From Lactuca virosa (lineage: Eukaryota > Streptophyta > Magnoliopsida > Asterales > Asteraceae): DNA of 64,000 nt. How positions within the stretch are numbered: position 1 is the first letter of the stretch; each line of letters begins with the position of its first letter. The translations under genes and the position numbers were made by a program. This document shows, in pieces, positions 10,318-22,419 of this stretch. Under the pieces are notes generated by a model that saw only the letters and a program-made list of their open reading frames with translations, searched no databases and had not been told where the DNA came from. The stretch is from positions 104,975,386 to 105,039,385 of the forward strand of contig CAKMRJ010005523.1 of NCBI GenBank assembly GCA_928212115.1, given 5' to 3'.

Positions 10318-11327
10318 GGTGCGGTCCGAAGGCGGTTCAGCAGCCACCTGGCGAGGCGAGAAGGTGAGTCAGCAGCTACGTGGCAGTCATGCGAAGTGTA
10401 CACGGGGCGAGGCTTCGGACGTGGAGGCTTCTGAGTGGGCCGAACCTCGGTCCAATGGGGAGGTGCCACGAGGGTCAGAGGAGCATCCGAGGAGTGACCG
10501 GGGGTGTCTCCTGCGAAGGTGTTGGCTTCTTACTGGACCTCGGATTCAGACCAATCAGCGACGGACATGAGCATCATCGGACCAATCAGCAGCGAACACG
10601 TGGAGGCTGTACGCGAAGGGTGACGTGTCCGAAGAGTGACATGCGAAATTTCTCGGTTATCCACAATTTCTCGATTTTTGTGCCAAAAACTTGCGAAATT
10701 CATAACTTTCGCATACGAGCTCCGTTTTTGACGTTCTTTATATGCACGAATAGGTCAAATCATACTTTACGACTTTCGTTTAGACTTAGTCGGCTGGTTT
10801 TGAATTTATTTTTAATATTATTATTTTAAACAGTCCGGGACGGGAATCCGTTAAAAATTCATAACTTCTTCATCCGATGTCCGTTTTTGTCTGTCTTTTT
10901 ACCGTTGTGCTACTTTTGACGAGACCTTCGATTCTCTTTTAAGTTGCGTTGGCTCAATATCGATCGATTTATATTTTGAATTTTTAGCTGTCTACTGCTA
11001 AACCGAAACTTCGAAAAATCATAACTTCCTCATACGAAGTCAGATTTTTACGTTCTTTTTATGAACGTTCTCGGTTTAACATATTCTACAAGTTTTATTT
11101 TGATTGTTAAGGCTAAAAAGCCCTTTATAGAAAATTCGTTTTTTTACACTGAATAGTGTTTTGCCGGTTTTATCGCGGATTTTCGATTGGTCATAACTTC
11201 TTCGTTATAACTCGGATTTCAGTGTTCTTTATGTTTTTGGAAACCTTGTTACAAACTCTACCACTTGGTTCATCCCAATTACGATTATTGATCAATTTAT
11301 TTTGACCAAAATTTGACTGGTGTCACA

Positions 11328-12440
11328 TTATCCCCCCGTTAGAGGGAATTTCGTCCCGAAATTAAGTCTAAAGTGATACTCATGGAGTAGGTCTAATCTT
11401 TCCTTTCCCAAGTGAATTCAAGTCCCTGGTTTGTAATCCAGCGAACCTTCGCTAACGGGATGAGACTTAGCGTGGTTCTTTAGATTTCCCTATCCATGGT
11501 TTTTATTGGTTCTTCTACAGAGTGTAGACTTTTATTTAACTTGATTTCATTGAGTGAAATAACAAGTGTTTTATCAGATAGACACCTCTTTAAATTAGAT
11601 ATGTGAAAGATGGGATGAATGTTATTAAGTTTTTTGGTGGTAGTTTAAGTTTAAAAGTACAAGACCGATTCTGGTAAGAATCTCAAATGGTCATATGTAC
11701 TTTGAGTTTTATATTTCACGCTTTCTCAAGCGTATCATGTCCTTCCTGAGTGAGACCTTCATATGACAAGGTCATCAATCCTGGAATTCCAAGGGTTTTC
11801 TTTTATCGAAGTCGTATCTTCTCTGGTTAACTCTGGAAGCTTTATGTCGCTTCCTGATTCGTATTTTGTTTTTGGTAGTTTCTCAGATGAATTCCAGATC
11901 AGCGAGGGTGCTGTGTGGAAATTGGGTCTCTAGCTAGTTGCGTATTACCACTTTAGTCCACTGCAGATAGAATCTGCACTTGTGACCACAGAAGGTTTCG
12001 AATGGAGCAACTTCAATACTAGCGTGATAAAGGACTCGACTAATTGGTAAATGGATATCCCATTCTTTACCATAGTCGATCACATAGGCTCATGACTACT
12101 CTAGTTCCTAGAGATTTTTGAGTGACTGCCTGAACTGGGAGATGATTATATTACCTCAGTGGTGATAACAGATATTGGAATACCGTGAACTCACACGTTC
12201 TAGTTATCTTCTCTACTTGCCACATTTTTAGGTTTCAAGGCTTCCTGTTGAGCCCCTTACTTTGTGTGGAGAGATTTGAAAGGGTCATCATAGTCCATGA
12301 TTGGTACTATGACCTGGGTACTCTTTCCGACTTAGGGTGCCAACTACTATATTGGCTTCATCGAGATGATAACGAATTTCAAATTCGTAGTCAGTTAGTA
12401 GCTTGACCCACTGTCGTGGTCTCATGTTGAATTCTACCTG
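11328..12440 (-). pseudogene. Element C: decayed integrase and chromodomain
   Basis: 11328-11341 is the polypurine tract (minus AACGGGGGGATAA). The region to about 12440 is alignable to 5306-6960 of element B but with many indels. Recognisable pieces are the chromodomain end near 11400-11480, the integrase GPY region near 11640-11740, the integrase core near 12060-12180, and a jump near 12218 to the RNase H/integrase linker. No useful frame remains. The RNase H and RT are not found beyond 12440. Confidence 0.75.
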
Positions 12441-12499
12441 GTAGAATACATGCTGCTGGCTTTTGCTCCGAAGTTCATGATCAGACTCATACTTGGCTC

Positions 12500-12675
12500 A
12501 TGTACCATTACCTCATGTATACAAGTCGTATATATTTTATATTTCACAAAACGTTCGGATGGGTGACTCTGCCCCAGGTCCACAACCAAGCAAGGAACAG
12601 GAGATAGGGCGGAATCACACATTCTTAATCTTGTTAAGTCTAACTTATATACCACTCTCGTTTATACACTTAGCA
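12500..12675 (-). repeat. Conserved-loop hairpin (element C, internal copy 1)
   Basis: Long imperfect inverted arms (tgtatacaagtcgtatata... and ...ttatataccactctcgtttatacac) with an inner CTGCCC/GGGCGG stem. The loop at 12580-12602 reads ccacaaccaagcaaggaacagga. Confidence 0.8.
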
Positions 12676-13244
12676 ACAATATATTAACTTAATGAGTTCT
12701 TAGTCTCTATTCTTGAACTTGACCTACGGTACAATGATTTTCCTATGAGATCTATTGAGGTACTTCAGTAGTTACTGACTTTTATGACTACTTCGGTGCT
12801 TTTCGTTTGAATTTTCCTGTCTACTGAGTAGGGTAGAATGGCGTGGTACTCTTCACATGGTTACTTCTGAAGTTTTGAAACGAGAGATAACCTAAGGGTT
12901 CTGTGTTATGGATTGAAAGAATTTCATCTTACGGCTGATTAAGGAAAAAGTTCTCTTATACAGCATAAGAATTTTCACATGGTAAGGGCCATGCCAAACC
13001 ATGTCGAATGAGGATGTCAGAATTTTCTCGACGAAATAGATATTACGTCGTTCTTGGACGAATGATTACTAGGGTGATATCCTATGTACCTAAGTTTTCA
13101 GCGCTTCTGGTTTTATTCTGTTATTATCACTAAGAACCCCTTTTGATTCGAAATTGGCGGGTACTACCAATACGAGGGTTCTGATAATTTGAAATTACGA
13201 ACTTTCATGAAACGATCCTTACTAGGTCTCTCTATAATCGCTTG

Positions 13245-13425
13245 GTGTATACAAGTCATGTATAATTAAGATTGGTAAGACTTTTGACTGAGCAACCCTG
13301 CCCTAAATCCACAACCAAACAAGGAACAGGAAATCAGGCGGGATTACTCACTCTAAGTCTACAAATCTTAATTATAAATGACCCTTATGTATACACTAAC
13401 TCATCATAGCTTACCTGTTAGGGTT
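13245..13425 (-). repeat. Conserved-loop hairpin (element C, internal copy 2)
   Basis: The clearest copy: outer arms tgtatacaagtcatgtataa(ttaagatt) and (aatcttaatta)taaatgacccttatgtataca pair well. The inner stem is CCTGCC/GGCGGG. The loop is at 13309-13331. Confidence 0.85.
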
Positions 13426-13544
13426 TCAATTTTTATATAGCTGTTGTGATTTAATTTGAACGGAAGAGTAATCATAATTATAGCTAGTTATCGGGGTTTG
13501 GAAGCGTACCAAAATATAGCAGGGTTCTTTGATGCTTCTCCATG

Positions 13545-13885
13545 TGCAGAATTGAAAAACTCTTAGATCGATTAGATCTTCAACAGATTAAACAATAAAA
13601 TCAAACGAACACAGAAAACACAATATGGAATCAAATAATGCTAAATGATTCAAACGTAGTCACGCCTCAGCAGAGCTCGACAAAGAACTTCCACTGTAGA
13701 GGCGAGCTAGGGTTTTGTAGTACAAATCAAAACAATAATTATCAAAGCGTTGATGACTAAGGCTGCATGCATGCACCTTAAATACTAAACCATAAACAAA
13801 AACAATCACAGTTGGACAGGCCCAACCGGATGGCAAAACTGGGCTAAGGACCGAGCCCATGAAGCAACACTTATTCAACCCAACA
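13545..13885 (-). repeat. 3' LTR of element E (341 bp)
   Basis: Minus strand TGTTGGGTTGAATAAG...CAATTCTGCA. It is preceded by the polypurine tract AAAGGGGGAGAT (13886-13897). It contains a gcatgcatgc word near a TATTTAAG sequence (about 13765-13785) that may be the TATA region. Confidence 0.92.
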
Positions 13886-13917
13886 ATCTCCCCCTTTGCG
13901 TCAAATGAGGCGAGAGA

Positions 13918-14577
13918 TTATTTCTGTTGTGTAGCCTTCACTTTCTTCACAACCTTGAACAGCCGAGGAATGATAGCAAGAAGCGTCTGCCGAAATTGAA
14001 TGTACCATCGAAGCATATCAGTAAACAACTTCTTGTCGGCTGCAAAATTCTGATCACAACGGTGAATGATCTCCAAAATATGCTCCAAGCAAGCTGTTGA
14101 GAACAGCTGCTTATCAATGAGAGCAAAGAGACATTTTTGACTTTCACCTCTAACGAACATCACCGTGTGAAATTTTGGGTCGATTTTACCCTTGACCATT
14201 ACGTTCACATTGCCAGTTCTTCCAATAGGTTTGATCGTTGGTCGCTTGTGAATGGCAGATGCGATTTCTTGATCCATCTTCGCTACTTCATGAATGTAGC
14301 AAACAAGCATTCGCTTGATGTGGTCAATTATCGGCTGATACTCCTGAGGATTTGACAGCAGAATATTGTTGAGGAGTATCCAGTCGTGAGGGTTAAGATT
14401 CGGTAGATCAACCAGGGAGAAATCATGAACCAGGCTATCAGAGCCTCGGGTCACTTTAAACTTAACGTTGACAAATTTTCCTGCTGAATAAGGCTTCAGC
14501 ACCTTAACCGTAGTAATCTTCTGTGAGTTCCAGGTCAAGTACTGAGGCTGAGCGAACTCCAGATAAAATTCCAACAT
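13918..14577 (-). pseudogene. Element E ORF3, C-terminal part
   Basis: 220 codons from the edge of insertion F to the stop at 13918-13920. They continue in frame from 22420 once F and one atccc copy are ignored. Visible blocks include QPQYLTW, DLPNLNPHDWILLNNILL, YIHEVAKMDQEIA and LRWYIQFRQTLLAIIPRLFK. The same blocks occur in element G at 41304-41940, so this C-terminal domain is conserved between two Sirevirus-like elements. No transmembrane segment or signal peptide is evident. Function unknown. Confidence 0.85.
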
Positions 14578-14582
14578 ATCCC

Positions 14583-15378
14583 TGATAGGTTTTATACAAA
14601 CAATCCTATGTGTGCATGCAACCCTAATTGGATCTATGTTTTCACTATAAGACATACAACTATATGAACACAAAATAAACCCTAGCATGCTTCTATAATT
14701 TTCGAAAATCATATAGAAGTGTAGAAGACATACCTTTGTTGTTATATTGCAATAACAACTAGTTTCCTTGATCTCTTGAACTCTTGAAAGCAAGCACCAC
14801 AATTGTAGTGCCTCTAATGGCTCACAAACACCTTGAAGCAAGAAGGCAATTAAGAGAGAGAGGGGAAGGATGCTAATTTCGGCCCTAGGGTTTCCCTTGG
14901 AATCAAGTGGCCTAAAATTGAAGCAAAGGGAATCTATTTATACTGTAGGGTGCTAGGGTTTCAGTCTAAACCCTAATGGATAGCTTAGCCACCAAGCAGC
15001 CCAAGGAACCTTCTGGAATGAGGCCCTTGGACGAAAATATGATGATCCCTCATCATAATTTCGTTCCCCCTTAGTCCATAAGGTTTCCCAGCCCAAAACT
15101 CAACTATCACACATTTGACAGTTTATACCCCTTTATTTAATTAATCTCTTTTAGTCACCAAATTAATTCCTAATTAATTTATGACTAATACTAATTAAAT
15201 AAATATGATTTCTCCTTTAATATATTATTCTTATAATATATTAATAAACCATAATATCTTCTCTCTCATATCAAATTACCTTGTCAAGTTGCTTTGGTGA
15301 AGGCAACCCAAAAGGACCATGCACACTCGGGTCAAGTACATACCAAATATAGTTACGGACTTAGACACTAATCCAACA
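14583..15378 (-). repeat. 3' LTR of element F (796 bp)
   Basis: Minus strand TGTTGGATTAG...AAACCTATCA. The polypurine tract AAGTGGGAGAC lies at 15379-15389. TATA-like TATAAATA at 14935-14943 (minus). Confidence 0.95.
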
Positions 15379-16214
15379 GTCTCCCACTTGGATAAGTCTA
15401 GTAACCACATCTCACATATGACTTCCGTATCCGATTAGCAATCGTAGCTTTCAATAGCCGCTGTCAACTCTGACCAATAATCTGTCCTTCAGATAAGGGA
15501 TCGTATAATCCTCTGTTCTAGATATCATGCTAACAATACTTATTGTTTAGCATTTTATTTCTTGATCTCTGATTTGTTCGACATAGAACTCAGTTGAACA
15601 CATCAACTTCATCCTGACCGGGCCCGGCACATAAGTCAAACCAAATCATCAAGTGGCCAAGATATCGCTTTTATTCTCATAGAATAAAAGGAACAGAAAA
15701 ACGTCGACTAATATGCCTTTATCATTTACTAGTTAAACCACACACAATAATGTGTTTTATAACATCAAGTTACTGATGCGTTTTCGCATTATCAATGTAT
15801 AATCAACCAGCAAACAATAACCATATCTCTAGGTTTAAAGATTATATGATATTATCATCTTGCGATCACTTGTGATAACATTCATGAAGTGATACCAGCA
15901 AGTGTGGGTCTATTCCAATGCTCAATACAAATTTCATAAGCACTCATAAACTTTGCAGCAAACCTTTGCTATGTCTAAAACTTTTCAGACAATCTACAAA
16001 CAAATTTATGACAATCTTCCTTCATATCTACTTCCAACATATGAACGATTGTGGACTGTTCGAATAATCTTATTATTCAGGAAGTCAAAACATGCAAAAT
16101 TGAAACAATAGATAAATAATCAACACAAGATAGAAGCTTTCTTATAAATAACACACCTTTATTTAATCATCAAATGTTGAATACATGATCATCCATTACA
16201 AGTTTCCTACCTAT
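15379..16214 (-). other. Element F 3' untranslated region
   Basis: 836 bases between the pol stop and the 3' LTR. The polypurine tract is at its LTR edge. No other gene or feature seen. Confidence 0.8.
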
Positions 16215-19200
16215 CTAATCTAAACTAATATCGTCCTTCAGCCCTACGCTCCTAGCGTGCTGCAAATGTTTAACCCTACTCAGTCCCTTCGTGAGGGGAT
16301 CTGCTGGGTTATCTTCTGACGATACCCTCTTCACAACGAGGAGTCCCTCTTCTACCCGATGTCTAATAAAATGGTATTTCCTGTCGATATGTCGAGATCT
16401 GCCATGATCCCTTGGTTCCTTGGTTAAGGCAACCGCTCCTTCATTATCACAGAAAATTTCCATGGGCTCCTTTATGGATGGCACAACTCCAAGGTCTCCA
16501 ATGAAGTTCTTCAACCATATAGCCTCCTTTGACGCCTCGCTCGCCGCAATGTACTCTGATTCGCACGTTGAATCAGCTACAGTTTCTTGCTTGGAACTTT
16601 TCCAAGTCACTGCTCCTCCATTCAGGGTAAAGACCCAGCCTGACTGTGATCGGTAATTATCCCGATCTGTCTGGAAACTAGCGTCACTGTACCCTCGCAC
16701 CCTTAAGTCATCACTCCCACCGAGGACTAGAAACCATTCCTTGGTCCTTCGTAGGTACTTAAGAATATTCTTGACAACAATCCAATGTGCCCTACCAGGG
16801 TTCCCTTGATATCTGCTGACCATGCTCAAAGCGAAAGCCACATCAGGGCGAGTACAAGTCATAGCGTACATAATCGAGCCAACTGCGGAAGCGTAAGGTA
16901 CTCGGCTCATATCAGCTATCTCTGCCTCTGTACTCGGGCTCTGAGTCTTACTCAGTTTGGTATTGCATTGGATTGGTAACTCCCCTTTCTTGGAATTTTC
17001 CATACTAAAACGTTTTAGTACCTTTTCCAAGTATGTACCCTGACTGAGTCCTATCAGTCTCTTGCTTCTGTCTCTCACTATCCTTATTCCCAGAATATAT
17101 GCAGCCTCTCCGAGGTCCTTCATAGCGAAACACTTCCCAAGCCAGGACTTGACCTCCTGCAATGTTGGGATGTCGTTTCCTATGAGTAGTATGTCATCGA
17201 CATACAATACGAGGAAGCTCACTATACTCCCACTGGCCTTGACATATACACATGACTCATCTTGATTTCGCAGAAAACCAAACTCTTTGACCTTCTCGTC
17301 AAAACAAAGATTCCACCTGCGAGATGCTTGCTTTAATCCATAAATGGATTTCTCAAGCTTGCACACTCTATTTGGATGCTTCGCATTGACAAAACCCTCT
17401 GGCTGATTCATGTAAACATCCTCAGCCAGCTTCCCATTTAGGAAAGCGGTTTTTACGTCCATCTGCCAGATTTCATAATCATGAAACGCAGCTATTGCAA
17501 GCATTACCCTAATAGACTTTATTTTCGCAACTGGTGAGAAGGTCTCATCATAGTCAACTCCAGGAGTTTGAGTAAAGCCCTTCGCGACCAATCGCGCTTT
17601 ATAAGTGTGCACTTTCCCATCCATGTCTGTCTTCTTCTTGAAGATCCACTTGCACCCGACTGTCTTACGACCTGGTACATTATCAACCAAATTCCAAACT
17701 TGGTTGTCATACATGGACTGAATCTCGCTGTCCATTGCCTCTTTCCATTTAGCAGACTCTGGGCCTGCCATGGCTTCCTTGTAGCTGTTAGGTTCGTCCA
17801 GATTCACTAGTGTACTATCACTAATAAACGTATCCCCGTCAGTAGTAATATGGAAACCATAAAACTGGGGTGGAACAATAACTCTACTTGAACGTCTAAG
17901 AGGTAAGGACTGGTCAATAGGTTCAACAGGAGTTTCCTCCTCAGGTTGCATGCCAGTGTCAGAGGTTCCTTCTTCTCCTGACTCTTGAAGCTCTTCAAGG
18001 TCAATTTGACTCCCACTGTCTTCTTGGCTTATGAGTTCTCTTTCTCTGAAAACCCCTCTCCTAGCAACAAAGACAACATTGTCATTTGGTCTATAGAAGA
18101 GATAACCAAAAGATTTCTGTGGATAGCCGATGAAATAACACTTCTCACTACGAGGTTCTAGCTTGTCGTGAGTCTCTCGTCTTACGAAAGCTTCACAACC
18201 CCAAACCTTGATATGTGCTAACGAGGGAGCTTTCCCTGTCCACATCTCGTGAGGTGTTTTGGTAACCTTCTTGGTGGGAACTAAGTTAAGGATATGGGCG
18301 GCAGTCTCCAAGGCATACCCCCAGAATGAGATTGGTAACGAAGCACGACTCATCATAGAGCGAACCATGTCCAACAAGGTTCGATTACGTCTCTCAGCCA
18401 CACCATTCAATTGTGGCGTTCTAGGAGGCGTCAATTGTGAAACTATTCCACACTCTTTCAGATAGTCGTGAAACTCAAGACTTAGGTACTCTCCCCCTCG
18501 ATCAGATCGAAGCATCTTGATTTTCCTACCCAACTGATTCTCTACTTCATTCTTGAACTCTTTGAACTTTTCAAAGGTTTCTGACTTCTGCTTGATTAAG
18601 TAGATATATCCATATCTGCTATAATCATCTGTAAAAGTCACGTAGAAGCGACAAGCGTCCCTTGTGGTGGATCTAAAGGGTCCACATACATCTGTGTGTA
18701 TGAGATCCAATACACCCTCACCCCTTTCACATGTGCCAGTAAAGGGTGACTTGGTCATCTTCCCAAGTAAACAAGACTCACACACGTCATCGTCCCTAAG
18801 GTCGAAAGACTCCAAGACTCCATCCTTTTGGAGTTGGGCTATGCGTTTCTTGTTCACATGGCCAAGGCGACAATGCCACAAGCATGCTTTGTCCAAACTT
18901 GTGGACGAATCAATATTCAAAACATCATTTCCTAAATTGTCAATAACTAACACAGATTCATAAATCCCATTACAAGGTAATGCATTGAAATAAAAGACAC
19001 CATTCAAATAAGCATTAATAGAACCATTACTATTATCAAATGAATATCTGAAACCTTGTCTAAACAAACCATGAAAAGAAATGATGTTCCTTGCCATATC
19101 TGGCGAATAGCAACAATTATTTAAATCTAGTCCTAACCCATTACTCAACACTAAGGAATAAACTCCGATCTTGGTTACTGGTGAAGACTTCTTGTTTCCC

Positions 19201-20240
19201 ATGATCAAGCTTATCCTTCCATGCTCCACTTCCCTACTTCTTTTTAGGCCCTGCATATCAGAACAAATGTGGTAACCACACCCTATATCAAGAACCCATG
19301 AAGTAGCAAATGATGAGTTATTAGATTTAATTAAATACATACCTGCAAAGGTGGGCTTTATCTTCCCATCCTTAATATCTTGCAGATATTTAGGGCAGCT
19401 TCGTTTCTAGTGGCCCTTCTGGTGGCAGTAGAAGCACTCTGCTTCCTTGGGGTCAGAAGAGGGCTTAATAGAACCTGCTTTGCTCCCACTAGAAGAGGAA
19501 CCATCTTGGGTCTTACCCTTATGGTGGCTCTTGCAAGGAGCCTTCCTCTTCTTTCCCTTTCCTTGGCCAATTGCCAACACAGGAGCAGCTACAGTAGAGG
19601 ATGATGCAACAGATTTGTCCTTGAGGTTGCTCTCAGCTGTCCTCAGGAGCCCTTGAAGCTTACTTAGGGTGACCTCTTCCTTATTCATGTGGTAGGTCAT
19701 TCTGAACTGGCTGTAGCAGGAAGGCAAGGAGTGGAGGATGATGTCGATAGCCAAATCCTCATCAAACTTAACATTAAGTTTGAGAAGACGATCAACATAT
19801 CTTTGCATTCTTTGCAAATGAGCAGTTAGGGATTCTCCACTCCCCATCTTAGCGGTGATCATGTTGGTGATGATCTCATAGCGCTCTTGCCTCGCGCTCT
19901 GGTGGTACCTGTCCAGGAAATCTTGATGCATCTCATATGGATACATGTCCTCATAGGACTTTTGGAGTTCGAGGTTCATGGTGGCCAACATGATACAATG
20001 AACTTTCGTTGCATCACGCTCGTGGGCCTCAAAGGCGGCCATCTCTTCAGGAGTAGCTTCTTCTGGGTTGATCCTTTCAAGCTTCTCGTCTAGGACATAT
20101 TCTTTGTCCTCATAACGAGTTATCATGCGAATGTATCTCATCCACTCATTGAAGTTCGAGCCATCAAATGTCACTTTTTGACACAGGTTCATCAACGAGA
20201 ATGACCCAGAAGTGTTGTTGTTTGCGTTTGCGTTTGACAT
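16215..20240 (-). pseudogene. Element F gag-pol polyprotein, one stop codon
   Basis: One frame of 1342 codons starting at an ATG at 20240. Gag (277 residues) begins MSNANANNN and runs to a zinc knuckle CFYCHQKGH, where TAG at 19407-19409 interrupts the CCHC motif (next residues KRSC). The frame then continues without another stop to 16215: protease near residue 18 of the downstream part (WVLDIGCGYH, so the aspartic protease triplet is DIG instead of DTG/DSG), integrase zinc region (WHCRLGH...CESCLLGK) and catalytic motifs (HTDVCG, RSDRGGEY, NGVAERRN), RT with LYVDDILL, and RNase H (SKQETVADST, FCDNEGAV, NPADPLTKG). It is copia order (IN before RT). The stop and the protease change probably make it dependent on relatives. 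Confidence 0.93.
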
Positions 20241-21623
20241 CTGAAATAGAAAGGAACAAAGTTTGATTAGAATGAATCCCTAATTAAACACCCACATGAG
20301 AAATTAGGGCTAGGATCCAACAACATTATTTACAACTTAGAAAAGGGATGCCGTAATCTAAAAGTAAATAATTTGAAGGTAAGTGAATGACGATTCACTA
20401 ATTTTCACCATGAAAAACGAAAGAGGTTAAGTTTTAAATGTATTTGAAAATTCCTAGATTTCTTTTGAGATTCATTGAACATTTCAATGGCATGTTTAAA
20501 TCTCGATATGCACTTCAAATTTGCGACTGGGATGCCGAGGATCGCAAACAAGTTTGTGAATAACCATGCGAATCATCATGGTGCACTCAATGTCTTCATC
20601 ACCTAATCAATGTGCTGGTTAGCCACGCACGCTCCATTGATCTATGATAAGACATCGAGCCACCCTTTGTCACCAATGTCAATCCCAAATTAGTGTGCTG
20701 GTTAACCACGCACGCTCCACTAACGTTTGACAGGGGTACAAAGTGTAATTCCATGGAATAGCATCATTTTCACATTTTACCCTAAAGTAACTAAGAGTGG
20801 GAATTTGTAAAACAATGTAGTTACTTTAATATTTCCATTATACTTATAATGAGGAATTAAGTGCCCTATCCTATCCGTTCGGCTAACGACCCTCCACCAG
20901 TCAAGCAAGCGGTAGATGTGAGTGTACATCCATTAAGCGCCATTTTATAGGCAGCAACCTTATACCCACCTTATAGACTGGCTTCGTGAATGAGGCCTAC
21001 TAGCGATAAGACTAGCTTATTCTTATACATATATATAATAATTAATCTTATAATATCATAATTGTATAAGGGTGTATTTTAAAACATTTTAAAATACTAG
21101 TGTCTTTGTTGCATTTAAAATTTTCGAAAATTAGACAATTTAATTTAAAATTTTAAACACCAAAAATCTTTGATTTAATAATTATCAAAATTAAACAATT
21201 AATTTAAATTATTAAATCATGAAGGATTATCATAAAATTAAACAATTAATTTATCCTAATCCTTTTTATCCCCTAGATTTCGAAATTTATGGAAAGGATA
21301 ATTCAAGATCTTCAATTATCTAGTTTAAACAATTAAGTTGATAATCACAAAGATGGCATTATCCAAATCCCTAAAATTTTGGGATCTTGTCTTGGGGGGC
21401 AAGGGATTTTCGAAATCCCTAGGGTTTCATAACCCTAATTTCGAAATTTGGAGGCTAGGCAAAAAAGTTTAAGAACCCTACAAAAATCGCCAACTAGGGT
21501 TTCTTAACCTTATTTTCGAAAACCACCAAGCCTTAGGGTTTACTTGCCATAAACCCTAATTTGTCAAATTCATAATATGTATCAAATCAAATTGAAAACA
21601 AAAACCAAAGGCTCTGATACCAC
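20241..21623 (-). other. Element F leader and primer binding site
   Basis: Non-coding leader of about 1.38 kb between gag and the 5' LTR. The primer site is at 21611-21622 (minus TGGTATCAGAGC). A direct repeat (gtgctggttarccacgcacg) occurs at about 20610 and 20695. AT-rich from 21000 to 21350. Nothing else recognised. Confidence 0.8.
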
Positions 21624-22419
21624 TGATAGGTTTTATACAAACAATCCTATGTGTGCATGCAACCCTAATTGGATCTATGTTTTCACTATAAGACATACAA
21701 CTATATGAACACAAAATAAACCCTAGCATGCTTCTATAATTTTCGAAAATCATATAGAAGTGTAGAAGACATACCTTTGTTGTTATATTGCAATAACAAC
21801 TAGTTTCCTTGATCTCTTGAACTCTTGAAAGCAAGCACCACAATTGTAGTGCCTCTAATGGCTCACAAACACCTTGAAGCAAGAAGGCAATTAAGAGAGA
21901 GAGGGGAAGGATGCTAATTTCGGCCCTAGGGTTTCCCTTGGAATCAAGTGGCCTAAAATTGAAGCAAAGGGAATCTATTTATACTGTAGGGTGCTAGGGT
22001 TTCAGTCTAAACCCTAATGGATAGCTTAGCCACCAAGCAGCCCAAGGAACCTTCTGGAATGAGGCCCTTGGACGAAAATATGATGATCCCTCATCATAAT
22101 TTCATTCCCCCTTAGTCCATAAGGTTTCTCAGCCCAAAACTCAACTATCACACATTTGACAGTTTATACCCCTTTATTTAATTAATCTCTTTTAGTCACC
22201 AAATTAATTCCTAATTAATTTATGACTAATACTAATTAAATAAATATGATTTCTCCTTTAATATATTATTCTTATAATATATTAATAAACCATAATATCT
22301 TCTCTCTCATATCAAATTACCTTGTCAAGTTGCTTTGGTGAAGGCAACCCAAAAGGACCATGCACACTCGGGTCAAGTACATACCAAATATAGTTACGGA
22401 CTTAGACACTAATCCAACA
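21624..22419 (-). repeat. 5' LTR of element F (796 bp)
   Basis: Nearly identical to 14583-15378. TATA-like sequence at 21976-21984 on the minus strand. Confidence 0.95.

Larger units (their letters stand above)
7893..11327 (-). repeat. 3' LTR of element C (about 3435 bp)
   Basis: Matches the 5' LTR at 36702-39862 over its full length. Differences include three instead of four 71-bp repeats, loss of one hairpin loop near 8388, and about 390 bases retained here (10670-11150) that are missing in the 5' copy at 39590-39690. It contains a poly-C run at about 9978-9991, longer than in the other copies. No gene inside; the frames near 10278-10829 are GC-rich LTR promoter sequence. Confidence 0.9.
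12441..13539. other. Element C non-coding internal stretch with two hairpins
   Basis: No coding sequence recognised. It contains two copies of the conserved-loop hairpin (about 12500-12675 and 13245-13425). The rest (12680-13240, 13430-13539) has no feature I can name. It occupies the place between gag and integrase. Confidence 0.7.
14583..22419 (-). mobile_element. Element F: young Ty1/copia insertion
   Basis: Two 796-bp LTRs (14583-15378 and 21624-22419) that I find to differ at only two positions (near 15063 and 15088), a perfect TSD atccc (14578-14582, 22420-22424), a primer site and a polypurine tract. It is inserted in ORF3 of element E. It carries one continuous gag-pol frame with a single stop codon. 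It is the youngest complete insertion in the window. Confidence 0.95.
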
